From assembly GCA_910578185.1 (NCBI GenBank), contig CAJTPN010000005.1, positions 202,052 to 226,432 on the forward strand: a stretch of DNA of 24,381 bases. The letters run 5' to 3'. The position numbers and the translations under genes were made by a program. The notes beneath the pieces are model-generated. The model was not told the DNA's origin and did not search any database. It saw nothing but the letters and a program-made list of their open reading frames with translations. Shown here in pieces: positions 15,869 to 24,032 of the stretch (the first letter of the stretch is position 1; every line of letters begins with the position of its first letter). This DNA comes from an uncultured Acetatifactor sp. Lineage in GTDB: Bacteria > Bacillota > Clostridia > Lachnospirales > Lachnospiraceae.

Positions 15869-17763
15869 AAATATTAATGATCAATAAATTTCTGCACCCA
15901 AACGGAGGTTCCGAGACTTATATCTTTAAGTTAGGAGATTGCCTGGAAAAAGCCGGACATGAAGTGCAGTATTTTGGAATGGAGCATGAAGGCCGTTTAG
16001 TGGGGAATCGCATAGGCTCATATACATCTGATATGGACTTTCATGGCGGAAGTAAAGTTTCAAAATTACTTTATCCGATTAAGACAATTTATTCCTGTGA
16101 GGCCAGGGATAAAATTCGACTGGTATTGGAAGATTTTCAGCCGGATGTATGTCATCTGAATAACTTTAACTATCAGCTGACGCCCAGCATTCTTCTGGAG
16201 ATTCGAAAGTGGGAAAAACGTTGGAATCATCCGTGCAAAATAATTTATACGGCTCATGACTATCAGCTGGTTTGCCCAAATCATATGATGAATAACCCAG
16301 GCACACATAAAAATTGTGAAGAATGTCTGGGCGGGCGCTTCACCAGATGCGTCAGAGGCCGATGCATTCACGGCTCATTGGCCAAATCCGTTGTGGGTAT
16401 GGCCGAGGCTTTTTTCTGGAAATGGAACGGTGTATATAAACACATTGATACGATCATCTGCTGTTCCTCCTTTATGAAACAAAAGCTGGACAGTAATCCT
16501 GTTTTTCGTGATAAGACCGTAATGCTGCATAATTTTATTGATAGTGCGGACACAGATACGACAAACACGACTGCCCCGCCAGTAACGGCAGAAAAGGAAG
16601 CGGCAGATAACTTAACAATAAAATCAGGTACGTCTGATAAAAAAGATTACGTCCTTTACTTTGGAAGATATTCATGGGAAAAGGGAGTCCGCACACTGAT
16701 AAAAGCATGCCGGGAGCTGCCGGAAATCAGGTTTGTTTTTGCCGGAAGCGGAGAATACGAGGAAGAATTGAACTCTCTTCCTAATGTGAAAAATGTCGGT
16801 TTTTTGACAGGCAAGGCATTGGATCAACTGATTCGTGAAGCCCGGTTTTCTGTGTGCCCTTCAGAATGCTATGAAAATTGTCCATTTTCCGTTATGGAAA
16901 GTCAGGAACGCGCCACTCCCGTACTTGGCGCCAGGGTAGGCGGTATTCCGGAATTGATTACGGATGGTGTAAATGGCAGGCTTTTTGAGAGTGGTAATGA
17001 AAAAGATCTTGCAAGATTGATTCAGGAAATGTGGAATGATTCGCAGGCTGTACAGCAATATGGAGAAAATTGCAGGAAAATAAAAAGAGACTCGCCAGGC
17101 AGCTATTATAATAAGCTGATATTGTTATACTCGCCGGAAGCTCCGGGGGGGGGTAAAACATGTATAGCTTACAGGACTTATTCTGCCGCTGATATGGAAG
17201 TCAATGACCCTGCCGCAAGCAGCGGGGCGTGGAATTTGAAACTCCCCAAGGATCCTGAGACGGGCTATGTACTTTACTTTGGCCGTTTTTCTAAGGAAAA
17301 AGGAATTCAAACGCTAATCCAGGCCTGCCGGGAGCTGCCGGACATTTCTTTTGTTTTTGCCGGTACCGGACCAATGGAAGATACTGTTTCTGCAGTGCCT
17401 AATCTGGTAAACGTAGGATTTCAGAAAGGCAAAGATCTGGAACGGTTGATCAGGGGGGCTCGCTTTTCCGTTTATCCGTCGGAATGGTATGAAAATTGTC
17501 CTTTTTCCGTCATGGAAAGCCAGGCTTATGGCACGCCGGTTTTGGGGGCGGCAATCGGCGGCATTCCAGAACTGATTACGGACAGTGTGAATGGCCGGCT
17601 GTTTGAAAGCGGAAATGTGAAGTCACTGGTGAAAGTTATCAGGGAGATGTGGGATTCGCCATCGGATATAGAGAAATATAGGACGAATTGCAGACTGCTG
17701 CAACGAGATTGTGCAGTCTCCTACGCAAAGAAATTAACAAAGTATTATTCTTCCGGTATTTAA
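15865..17763 (+). CDS. GT4 glycosyltransferase with duplicated C-terminal donor domain and internal poly-G tract
   Basis: 632 residues in one frame: one N-terminal GT-B acceptor domain (1-255; NKFLHPNGGSETYIFKLGD, TAHDYQLVCPNHMM) followed by two copies of the donor-sugar domain (about 262-425 and 468-630). Each copy keeps YVLYFGR, the EKG/TLI segment and EX7E (in YENCPFSVMES). By hand count about 90 of 131 aligned residues match. Copy 2 is closer to the family (PSEWYEN, SQAYGTPV); copy 1 has PSECYEN and SQERATPV. A G9 tract at 17145-17153 codes Gly428-430 in the linker. One base lost or gained gives stops after residue 433 or 430, leaving a normal-sized GT4. ATG 15865 has AAAGGAG 7-8 nt upstream. 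Confidence 0.92.
   Translation: MKILMINKFLHPNGGSETYIFKLGDCLEKAGHEVQYFGMEHEGRLVGNRIGSYTSDMDFHGGSKVSKLLYPIKTIYSCEARDKIRLVLEDFQPDVCHLNNFNYQLTPSILLEIRKWEKRWNHPCKIIYTAHDYQLVCPNHMMNNPGTHKNCEECLGGRFTRCVRGRCIHGSLAKSVVGMAEAFFWKWNGVYKHIDTIICCSSFMKQKLDSNPVFRDKTVMLHNFIDSADTDTTNTTAPPVTAEKEAADNLTIKSGTSDKKDYVLYFGRYSWEKGVRTLIKACRELPEIRFVFAGSGEYEEELNSLPNVKNVGFLTGKALDQLIREARFSVCPSECYENCPFSVMESQERATPVLGARVGGIPELITDGVNGRLFESGNEKDLARLIQEMWNDSQAVQQYGENCRKIKRDSPGSYYNKLILLYSPEAPGGGKTCIAYRTYSAADMEVNDPAASSGAWNLKLPKDPETGYVLYFGRFSKEKGIQTLIQACRELPDISFVFAGTGPMEDTVSAVPNLVNVGFQKGKDLERLIRGARFSVYPSEWYENCPFSVMESQAYGTPVLGAAIGGIPELITDSVNGRLFESGNVKSLVKVIREMWDSPSDIEKYRTNCRLLQRDCAVSYAKKLTKYYSSGI
17145..17153 (+). repeat. Poly-G tract (G9) between duplicated GT domains
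   Basis: Nine G residues inside coding sequence. G8 reads on through GTA AAA CAT GTA TAG; G10 reads GGG GGG GGG TAA. Both alternatives end translation within a few codons. Tracts of this length are prone to slipped-strand mispairing. Confidence 0.9.
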
Positions 17764-17860
17764 AAAAATGCAATAACAATTCAAACATAAAATTTAATTT
17801 ATCAATATGGCAGAACCAATAATTAAGTATGGTACAGGTGGCAAATTTGAGGAAAAGATT

Positions 17861-19108
17861 ATGAAGGAAAAAGGTAAATATAGACTTTTTATCATATTCC
17901 TGTATTTTTTTATCTTAAAAGATTTACTCGAACAGAAGATAGGTGTTATCGGTTATACCGACGAACTTTTTGCGCTGATCGCCTTACCGCTCTTTCTTCT
18001 TTTTTTGAGTAAAAATCAATTTATGCTGCCCTGTGCCAAATATGGATTTGGAAAGTTCATAGCACTGTTTTCATTGATTGGATTTGCGGGCAGTATAATT
18101 TATGCTTATCAACCCTTGAGGGTGACATTATCGGATATGCTGTTGTGCCTGAAATTTTGGCTTGTAATCTATGTTGGCAAGGTTTTTTCCCAACACTTTT
18201 CTATCAGGGCATATGCCGGAAAAATATATTTTCATGTGAAACTTTTGACTTGTATGTTTGCTATATTCATCCTGGTTGATAATGTATTGAAAATCTTTCC
18301 ATCGTCAATACGTTACGGCTTGCGCTCCACACAGCTCTTTTATAGTCTTCCAACCATATTTGTTGCAAACTGTGTGCTGCTGACGGCAGTTTTGCTGATG
18401 GTATGTAAATACGTAAAAGGAAGCAGAAAATACTTTGGCCTGCTGCTGATCATGATGTGTACCTCTTTGAGAAGTAAAGCCTTTGGCGTAGCGCTGGCGA
18501 TTGCATTGATCTATTATCTGGTGTTTCGAAAACATCAAAAAATACAGCTTAAGATGTTTGTGCTTTTGATTCCAATGGTCATTGCGATAGCGTGGCAGCA
18601 AGTGGAATTTTACTTTTTGGGCAGTCTTCAAAGTGGTTCTGCCAGGTTTCAGCTCTTAGCGAAATCCTTTACAGTTGCATCCGATCACTTTCCGATTGGA
18701 GCAGGATATGGTACCTTTGCATCACACTTTTCGGGCGTAAGTTACTCGCCGTTATATGAAATGTATGGTCTGTCCCAAATTCACGGATTGACAAAAAGTG
18801 CTCCTTCATTTGTCAGCGATTCTTTTTGGCCTATGGTCATGGGCCAATTTGGCTGGATAGGAACCCTTGTATTTCTGCTTGCCCTGCTTATGCTTTTTGT
18901 AAAGATTCAGAGATTGAAGCAAGTAAATGAAGCTTATTATGCCAGTGCGTTAAGTATATTTGCCTATTTGATGATCTCTTCCATGGCAGAAGCTTCCTTT
19001 GTTCATTCCTGTACCATCCCTGTGGCATTTCTTCTCGGAATTTTAACAAATCAGGAAAAGGAACCGGAAAAAGAAGCCAACAATGGATTACAAGAGGTAT
19101 ACACATGA
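17861..19108 (+). CDS. Wzy-like O-antigen/EPS polymerase
   Basis: 415 residues with about 10-11 hydrophobic helices and few conserved residues, as expected for Wzy polymerases, which join repeat units outside the membrane. The long loop before the last helices carries ARFQLLAKSFTVASDHFPIGAGYGTFAS, the usual Wzy/WaaL pattern (P-x-G-x-G-x-G-T). ATG 17861 has GAGGA 7 nt upstream; the in-frame ATG 17807 has no ribosome site. Its stop overlaps the next ATG by 4 bp. Assignment rests on topology, that motif and locus position. Confidence 0.82.
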   Translation: MKEKGKYRLFIIFLYFFILKDLLEQKIGVIGYTDELFALIALPLFLLFLSKNQFMLPCAKYGFGKFIALFSLIGFAGSIIYAYQPLRVTLSDMLLCLKFWLVIYVGKVFSQHFSIRAYAGKIYFHVKLLTCMFAIFILVDNVLKIFPSSIRYGLRSTQLFYSLPTIFVANCVLLTAVLLMVCKYVKGSRKYFGLLLIMMCTSLRSKAFGVALAIALIYYLVFRKHQKIQLKMFVLLIPMVIAIAWQQVEFYFLGSLQSGSARFQLLAKSFTVASDHFPIGAGYGTFASHFSGVSYSPLYEMYGLSQIHGLTKSAPSFVSDSFWPMVMGQFGWIGTLVFLLALLMLFVKIQRLKQVNEAYYASALSIFAYLMISSMAEASFVHSCTIPVAFLLGILTNQEKEPEKEANNGLQEVYT

Positions 19109-20169
19109 GTCAAAAAAACGCCATAGCCTTGAAGCAGTCAGAATCTGCTCGGGAGCACTGGGTGGATGATATCAAAATATTAGCGTGCATTTTAGTGGTT
19201 CTGGGGCATTTTTTTCAAAGCATGACGGAAGCGGGTATTATGCGGACCACCCCTTTTTACCAATGGTTTATCCAGTGCATTTACCTTTTCCATGTGCCGT
19301 TATTTTTTATCTGCAGCGGATACTTATACCAGAGATCTGGCACAAACCATTCCTTTCGCTCCTGGTTAGTTAATATCAATAAAAAGGCGCTGGCGCTTGG
19401 AATCCCATATATTATTTTTTCCAGTGCCACATGGATAATGAAAACTGTATTCTCCGGCTCTGTCAACCATACCGCAGGCGACAGTTACCTTGGGACAATA
19501 TTTTTAACACCTCTGTCGCCCTATTGGTATTTATATGGTTTGTTTTTTATTTTTTTATTCACACCTGTTTTTTGCGACAGGAAATGGGCTGTAATAGGAC
19601 TTAGCGCAGCAATATGCTGCAAGCTGCTCAGTTTTGCATTCAGTTCCGGCATTGCGGCTGTTTCCTATGTCCTGTCTTATGAAATCTGGTTTGTAATCGG
19701 GATGTGTTTACATGTATCCGGACTTTTAAAAACAGTGAATGGACGAAAAGCACGTATAACAGGTATTTTGGCGGCGATTGCTTTTGTTTTATTACATTTA
19801 GGGGCTTTTTTCTGCCAGATCCATCACCCGGTTATTGATTTTGCATTGGGAATCACGGCATGTATGGCAGTAATTCTGCTGATTGGATTTTCTGGCAGAA
19901 ATAGTCAAAATAAAGTGTTGAATGCTATGGCTCAATATACCATGCCTGTGTTTTTAATGCATACCATGTTTGCCGCTCCGGTCAGAATTTTATTGCTGAA
20001 GCTGGGAATTCATTCCCCGATAATACATGTCGCGGCAGGACTATTTATCAGCTTTGCAGGTCCCGTAATGGCAGCGGAACTGATGCGTCATATAAAATGG
20101 TTAGATTTCTGTATCTATCCCACCAAGTATATTGGAAGGAATAAAGGTATGAAATCAGGAAAGGCATAA
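19105..20169 (+). CDS. Acyltransferase-3 family membrane protein, fucose 4-O-acetylase-like
   Basis: 354 residues, about 10 membrane helices. The N-terminal block REHWVDDIKILACILVVLGH (His35) and YLFHVPLFFICSGYLYQRSG are typical of the acyltransferase-3 family (COG3594-like), which moves acetyl groups across the membrane onto cell-surface sugars. It overlaps the Wzy-like gene (ATGA) and has GAGG before the start. Probably acetylates the EPS. Confidence 0.88.
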   Translation: MSQKNAIALKQSESAREHWVDDIKILACILVVLGHFFQSMTEAGIMRTTPFYQWFIQCIYLFHVPLFFICSGYLYQRSGTNHSFRSWLVNINKKALALGIPYIIFSSATWIMKTVFSGSVNHTAGDSYLGTIFLTPLSPYWYLYGLFFIFLFTPVFCDRKWAVIGLSAAICCKLLSFAFSSGIAAVSYVLSYEIWFVIGMCLHVSGLLKTVNGRKARITGILAAIAFVLLHLGAFFCQIHHPVIDFALGITACMAVILLIGFSGRNSQNKVLNAMAQYTMPVFLMHTMFAAPVRILLLKLGIHSPIIHVAAGLFISFAGPVMAAELMRHIKWLDFCIYPTKYIGRNKGMKSGKA

Positions 20170-20172
20170 CGA

Positions 20173-21282
20173 ATGTCCAAGGAAAAACGTGTGGAAGCTT
20201 TGAAAAGAGATTCTTTAAAGCAAGAGAGTTCAAAGCAGGAATGTAAAATTCATTATAATTCACTGGATTGGCTGAGAGTCCTTTCGGCAATCGGTATTAT
20301 TTTAATGCATGTGCGCGCCAATAGTGGGTATCACATTGATGGTTTTGTTTATAACCGGCTAATTCCTTCGTTTACAGATCTGGTTTTTTTATTTATGGTA
20401 ATCAGCGGCTTTTCCATGTGCTGCGGATATTATGATAAACTGCGGCAGCACCAGATTTCATACGAAGAATTTTATGGAAAACGGTACAAGAAAACCTGGC
20501 CATACTTTGCCCTGTTATGTCTGCTGGATCTGGTGGTTTCGCCAAGTATCACAGCCCTCTACGAAGTGTTTGCCAATCTCACACTTTGTTTTGGATTGCT
20601 GCCGAATGCGGCCATTTCAGTCATTGGTGTGGGTTGGTTTCTGGGCGTTGTGTTTGTGTTCTATCTGCTTTTTCCTTTTTTCTGTTATTTATTATCAAAT
20701 AAGGGCCGGGCGTGGCTGGCCATGGGCGCCGCCTTGATTTTTAACATTTTATGTCAGATTTACTTTCTGGATGCGGAACATGTAACAGAACAGTTTCAGC
20801 CCAGGGCAAGCTTTGTCTATTGCGCGGTATTTTTCCTTGCAGGCGGAATGATTTTTCTTTACCGGGAACAGCTTGGAAAGATTGCCGGGAAATATCAATG
20901 GATTTTACTGTTTTTATTACTTGGGACAATAGCCGGATACTATATTCTTGGCAGCTTCGTATCATTGATGCTATTGGCGTTTTCGCTGCTGCTGATTTGG
21001 GCGCTGAATTGTAATTGGGGGGGGTATTTGCAAAAAACCATAAAATTTCTGAGCGGTATTACCATGGAAATTTATCTCTGCCATATGATTATTTACAGAG
21101 TAATAGAGAAATCAGGGCTTTGCCATTTCTTCAAATCCGATGTAATCTCCTACATTCTCACATCGGCGGGAACCTTAATGGGTGCGGTTTGTTTTGCGGT
21201 TATCTCACGCAAAGTTATGGCATTCATCGGGAAAAGAATGCTTTCTGCAAGGGCATTTCCGCTACATGTCAAAGAAAGGTAA
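20173..21282 (+). CDS. Second acyltransferase-3 family membrane protein, with poly-G tract
   Basis: 369 residues, about 10 membrane helices, of the OafA/WecH-like acyltransferase-3 family: SLDWLRVLSAIGIILMHV (Asp32, Arg35, His46), then FMVISGFSMCCGYY. It starts 3 nt after the previous acyltransferase. A G8 tract (21017-21024) codes Trp282-Gly283-Gly284 near the last helices. G7 would stop about seven codons later; G9 would give an unrelated tail of about 100 residues ending near 21326. Either would remove the C-terminal helices and probably inactivate it. Likely adds an O-acyl group to the polysaccharide. Confidence 0.88.
   Translation: MSKEKRVEALKRDSLKQESSKQECKIHYNSLDWLRVLSAIGIILMHVRANSGYHIDGFVYNRLIPSFTDLVFLFMVISGFSMCCGYYDKLRQHQISYEEFYGKRYKKTWPYFALLCLLDLVVSPSITALYEVFANLTLCFGLLPNAAISVIGVGWFLGVVFVFYLLFPFFCYLLSNKGRAWLAMGAALIFNILCQIYFLDAEHVTEQFQPRASFVYCAVFFLAGGMIFLYREQLGKIAGKYQWILLFLLLGTIAGYYILGSFVSLMLLAFSLLLIWALNCNWGGYLQKTIKFLSGITMEIYLCHMIIYRVIEKSGLCHFFKSDVISYILTSAGTLMGAVCFAVISRKVMAFIGKRMLSARAFPLHVKER
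21017..21024 (+). repeat. Poly-G tract (G8) in acyltransferase gene
   Basis: Eight G residues inside the coding sequence (codons TGG GGG GGG). A one-base loss leads to TAA within eight codons. Confidence 0.88.
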
Positions 21283-21375
21283 TTGTTCGATTCAACATGT
21301 TAACAGCAAATTTAAAATCGGAATGAGAAGTTTGGTACCAGCGGCACAGGCGACAATAAACATGAAAGGATCAGG

Positions 21376-21864
21376 ATGAAAAAGAAATTACAACGATACT
21401 GGATTATGTTTCGGCTGCTCTTCTTTCCTCATGGCAGGGATGCGGCCAAGTATATCAGAAAAAAACATATTTTTGCATTGTTTGGAGATCAATGCGCCTG
21501 GCACGCCAAGAAGATTCCTTCGGAGCCGGAATTAATATCCATCCATAATAATGTACATATTTCTGCGGATGTACGTTTTATAACCCATGACATTATCAGC
21601 GATATGTTTAATCATCATCCCCAATATGCCCGGTATGGTTCCTATCCATTTTACAAAGGGAAAATAGAAATCATGGATAATTGTGTGATAGGCGCTGACA
21701 GCATTATCATGTACAACACAAAAATTGGTCCGAATTCCATTATTGCAGCCGGAGCAGTTGTGACAAAGGATGTACCCCCCGGGGAAATTTGGGGGGGGGT
21801 ACCAGCCAAATTTATTGGAACAGTTGACGATCTGGCGCACAAGCGCCGTGCAGAGTCAAATTGA
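21376..21864 (+). CDS. Hexapeptide-repeat (left-handed beta-helix) acetyltransferase with poly-G tract
   Basis: 162 residues of the WbbJ/serine-acetyltransferase-like group, transferring acetyl from acetyl-CoA in the cytoplasm. Hexapeptide turns run from NNVHISADVRF to KIGPNSIIAAGAVVTKDVPPG. His71 in FITHDI is the likely catalytic base. The end motif is GEIWGGVPAKFIG. A G9 tract (21791-21799) encodes the Trp-Gly-Gly-Val of that motif. G10 ends a few codons later; G8 reads on to about 21896, across the start of the next gene. AAAGGA lies 5-6 nt before the ATG. It is the third acyl-modifying gene in a row. Confidence 0.88.
   Translation: MKKKLQRYWIMFRLLFFPHGRDAAKYIRKKHIFALFGDQCAWHAKKIPSEPELISIHNNVHISADVRFITHDIISDMFNHHPQYARYGSYPFYKGKIEIMDNCVIGADSIIMYNTKIGPNSIIAAGAVVTKDVPPGEIWGGVPAKFIGTVDDLAHKRRAESN
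21772..21802. repeat. Poly-G tract (G9) within a GC-rich hairpin
   Basis: GTACCCCCC (21772-21780) pairs with GGGGGGTAC (21794-21802) across a 13-nt loop. The right arm includes most of the G9 tract at 21791-21799. A stable hairpin beside a homopolymer may favour slippage in replication. Confidence 0.85.
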
Positions 21865-21882
21865 GAAAGGAATATACTTCCC

Positions 21883-22710
21883 ATGCTAAAGAAACTATTG
21901 CATCCTGCGGTGGTACGGCTAAAAACAGCAGCTGATCGTGGGGCACATGATAAATATATGAATACTGCCCTGCCGGAGCAAATTAGAGAATTATACCGCC
22001 GGGAAGCTGGAAAAAGGTGCTTTATCATCGGCAATGGTCCCAGCCTGAAGATATCAGATCTTGACCTGCTGCAGAAAGAAGACTGCTTTGCATGCAACCG
22101 AATCTATGGGGTATTTGAGAAGACGAATTGGCGCCCAAAATATTATTGCGCCCAGGATGCAAGAGTATTGGCACAGATCAAGGATGAATTGTCCATAGCC
22201 ATAGATAACTGTGAGTACGCATTTTTGCCCTATAACTTCCGGAAAATGTATCCGGTTTCCGTTATGAGCCGCTCAAATCTCTGCCTTTTTTATCATCCAT
22301 ATGTATCGGTCTACAGTCAAAACGGGAAATATCCGGAAGGACTTATGCCTTTTTCCGATGACGTCAGTTCCAGGATATATGACGGTCTTTCCATTACCTA
22401 CGGAATGATTCAGATCGCGGTCTATCTGGGATATACGGAAATCTACCTGGTTGGAATCGATCATAACTATGCAATGAAAAACGGTGTTGTGGATGGAAGC
22501 CAAAGTTATGCGGAAGGGATACGGCCAATTGATATGAGCACACAATTTCCGCCGGAGCTTCTATTATGTGAAATCTCCTACCGAGAGGCCAGAAGATACT
22601 GTGAGGCAAATGAAATCAAGATTCAAAATGCCACTCGCGGAGGTAAGTTGGAAGTATTTGAAAGGGCATCACTGGATTATTTGCTGAATAATCAAGAGGA
22701 AATAAAATGA
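21883..22710 (+). CDS. DUF115/MptE-like (MAF-type) protein, possible sugar transferase
   Basis: 275 residues of the 6-hydroxymethylpterin pyrophosphokinase MptE-like (DUF115) family, which also includes Maf proteins proposed to transfer nonulosonic acids. Seen: FIIGNGPSLKISDLDLL (GNGPSL at 50-55), ACNRIYGVF (70-78), YYCAQDARV (87-95), GMIQIAVYLGYTEIYLVGID ending 193, and ATRGGKLEVFER (250-261). The fold resembles certain sialyltransferase-type GT enzymes. In this locus it may attach a modified sugar or substituent; that is inference. It overlaps the next gene by 4 bp. Confidence 0.78.
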   Translation: MLKKLLHPAVVRLKTAADRGAHDKYMNTALPEQIRELYRREAGKRCFIIGNGPSLKISDLDLLQKEDCFACNRIYGVFEKTNWRPKYYCAQDARVLAQIKDELSIAIDNCEYAFLPYNFRKMYPVSVMSRSNLCLFYHPYVSVYSQNGKYPEGLMPFSDDVSSRIYDGLSITYGMIQIAVYLGYTEIYLVGIDHNYAMKNGVVDGSQSYAEGIRPIDMSTQFPPELLLCEISYREARRYCEANEIKIQNATRGGKLEVFERASLDYLLNNQEEIK

Positions 22711-23975
22711 ATAATCAAACATTAAAAATAGGTGTTCCATATATTGAAAGCACGGATACGACAGCCAGGTTATGTTCGGATATTCTATTACCGGGCGGGG
22801 TATCGAAGGTATTTTATTTTGAAGTGGAAAAGAAATATGAGAAATATCTGTGTGCGGAAGTGTCCGATGCGTTTGTGATAGGAATATTAAATTATGCTTT
22901 TGCAAAAGGCATAGACATTTACTGCCAGGCACCTGTTACAAAGCGGCTGTTGTATCAGCTGAATACTTATGTACTTCCCACTTGGCCCACAACCGGAAAT
23001 GCTTGTTACAAAGAAATCAAGCTATCGGCTGAAAGTTATTGCCAGCCCATTGAAAATGCCGGCGCTGTGGGAACCGCTTCCAGCGGAGGCGTGGATTCTT
23101 ATTATTCCATCGTAAGGCACAGCAAGGATCAGAATATAAGTAAGCGCTATCGGCTAACCCACTTGCTCATTGCCAACCAGTTTAACATATACCGGTCGGA
23201 GGAAGACACCCGTAAGGAATTTGAGGAACTGAAGGAAAGCTCTCTGGAGATTGCAGAGAATTACAATCTGGAGCTTGTGACGGTTTACACCAATCATCAT
23301 GAATTTCTCTTTGATGGTTTTGTACAGCAATATTCCTTTCGGATATGCTCCTATATATTTGCACTGCAAAAGCTTTTCGGCGTGTATTATGTCAGTTCGG
23401 GCGTTCCGTTCCTTTACTTTGATTTTAACAATCATGATTCCGATGGTGCGGATATATTTAATCTGTCCATGGTATCCACCGATACGTTGACCTTTTATTC
23501 TTCCGGAGGCGAGGTGGGAAGAACGGATAAGATTGCCTATTTTGCGGCGGATCCGTTTATTCAAAAGCATTTGAAGGTATGCAATTATAATATGGATGTG
23601 AACTGCAGCACCTGCGAAAAGTGCCTGCGTACAATGACGTCTCTTGACATGATTGGACGCCTGAATGATTATCACGCAGTGTTTCGGTTAGACGAATATA
23701 AAAAGCGGAAAAACAAGTATCACGCCACCGTACTTGCCTGGCAGTGGGAAGCCAGCGGCGATCTGATAAAAAGTGCCGAAAAATATGGTTATTCCTATGA
23801 CGGCTCTTCCAGACTCCGCGCTTGGATATGCTGTCGTCCGGTCTGGAACCTGAAAAATCTGCTGAAAAGGATCAAATTTTTACGTAAGCTGTATTTCAAG
23901 CTTCATTTGGATTATCTGGTCTACGGCAAGGAAAAGGCAACCATATACCGCTATGGAACCGAATATGAAGAATGA
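22707..23975 (+). CDS. PP-loop ATP-pyrophosphatase family protein with Cys cluster
   Basis: 422 residues. TASSGGVDSYYS (123-134) is the SGGxDS PP-loop of N-type ATP pyrophosphatases (QueC, asparagine synthase, GMP synthase, WbpG/PseA), which activate a carbonyl or carboxyl as an adenylate before nitrogen or sulfur attack. Cys292, Cys300, Cys303 and Cys306 (CX7CX2CX2C) form a probable zinc site, as seen in QueC-like proteins. The N-terminal 110 residues and the Lys/Arg-rich end (about 375-422) match nothing I recognise. It overlaps the DUF115 gene and precedes an EctB-like aminotransferase. A ligase or amidotransferase for a polysaccharide substituent is the working inference; the substrate is unknown. 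Confidence 0.8.
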   Translation: MNNQTLKIGVPYIESTDTTARLCSDILLPGGVSKVFYFEVEKKYEKYLCAEVSDAFVIGILNYAFAKGIDIYCQAPVTKRLLYQLNTYVLPTWPTTGNACYKEIKLSAESYCQPIENAGAVGTASSGGVDSYYSIVRHSKDQNISKRYRLTHLLIANQFNIYRSEEDTRKEFEELKESSLEIAENYNLELVTVYTNHHEFLFDGFVQQYSFRICSYIFALQKLFGVYYVSSGVPFLYFDFNNHDSDGADIFNLSMVSTDTLTFYSSGGEVGRTDKIAYFAADPFIQKHLKVCNYNMDVNCSTCEKCLRTMTSLDMIGRLNDYHAVFRLDEYKKRKNKYHATVLAWQWEASGDLIKSAEKYGYSYDGSSRLRAWICCRPVWNLKNLLKRIKFLRKLYFKLHLDYLVYGKEKATIYRYGTEYEE

Positions 23976-24032
23976 TGTGGCTTGGAGGCTATAGTGAAAA
24001 ATGTGCTGACACACATGAGGAGGAGGAACTAC

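Noticed and set aside
17145..17153. Sequencing or assembly error as the cause of the G9 run
   Set aside because: The reading frame is intact at all three poly-G sites and the flanking domains make sense as read. An error in exact length remains possible, but the presence of long tracts does not depend on it.
15865..17763. Duplicated GT domain as a misassembled repeat
   Set aside because: The two copies differ at roughly a third of residues and at many DNA positions, so they are genuine diverged copies.
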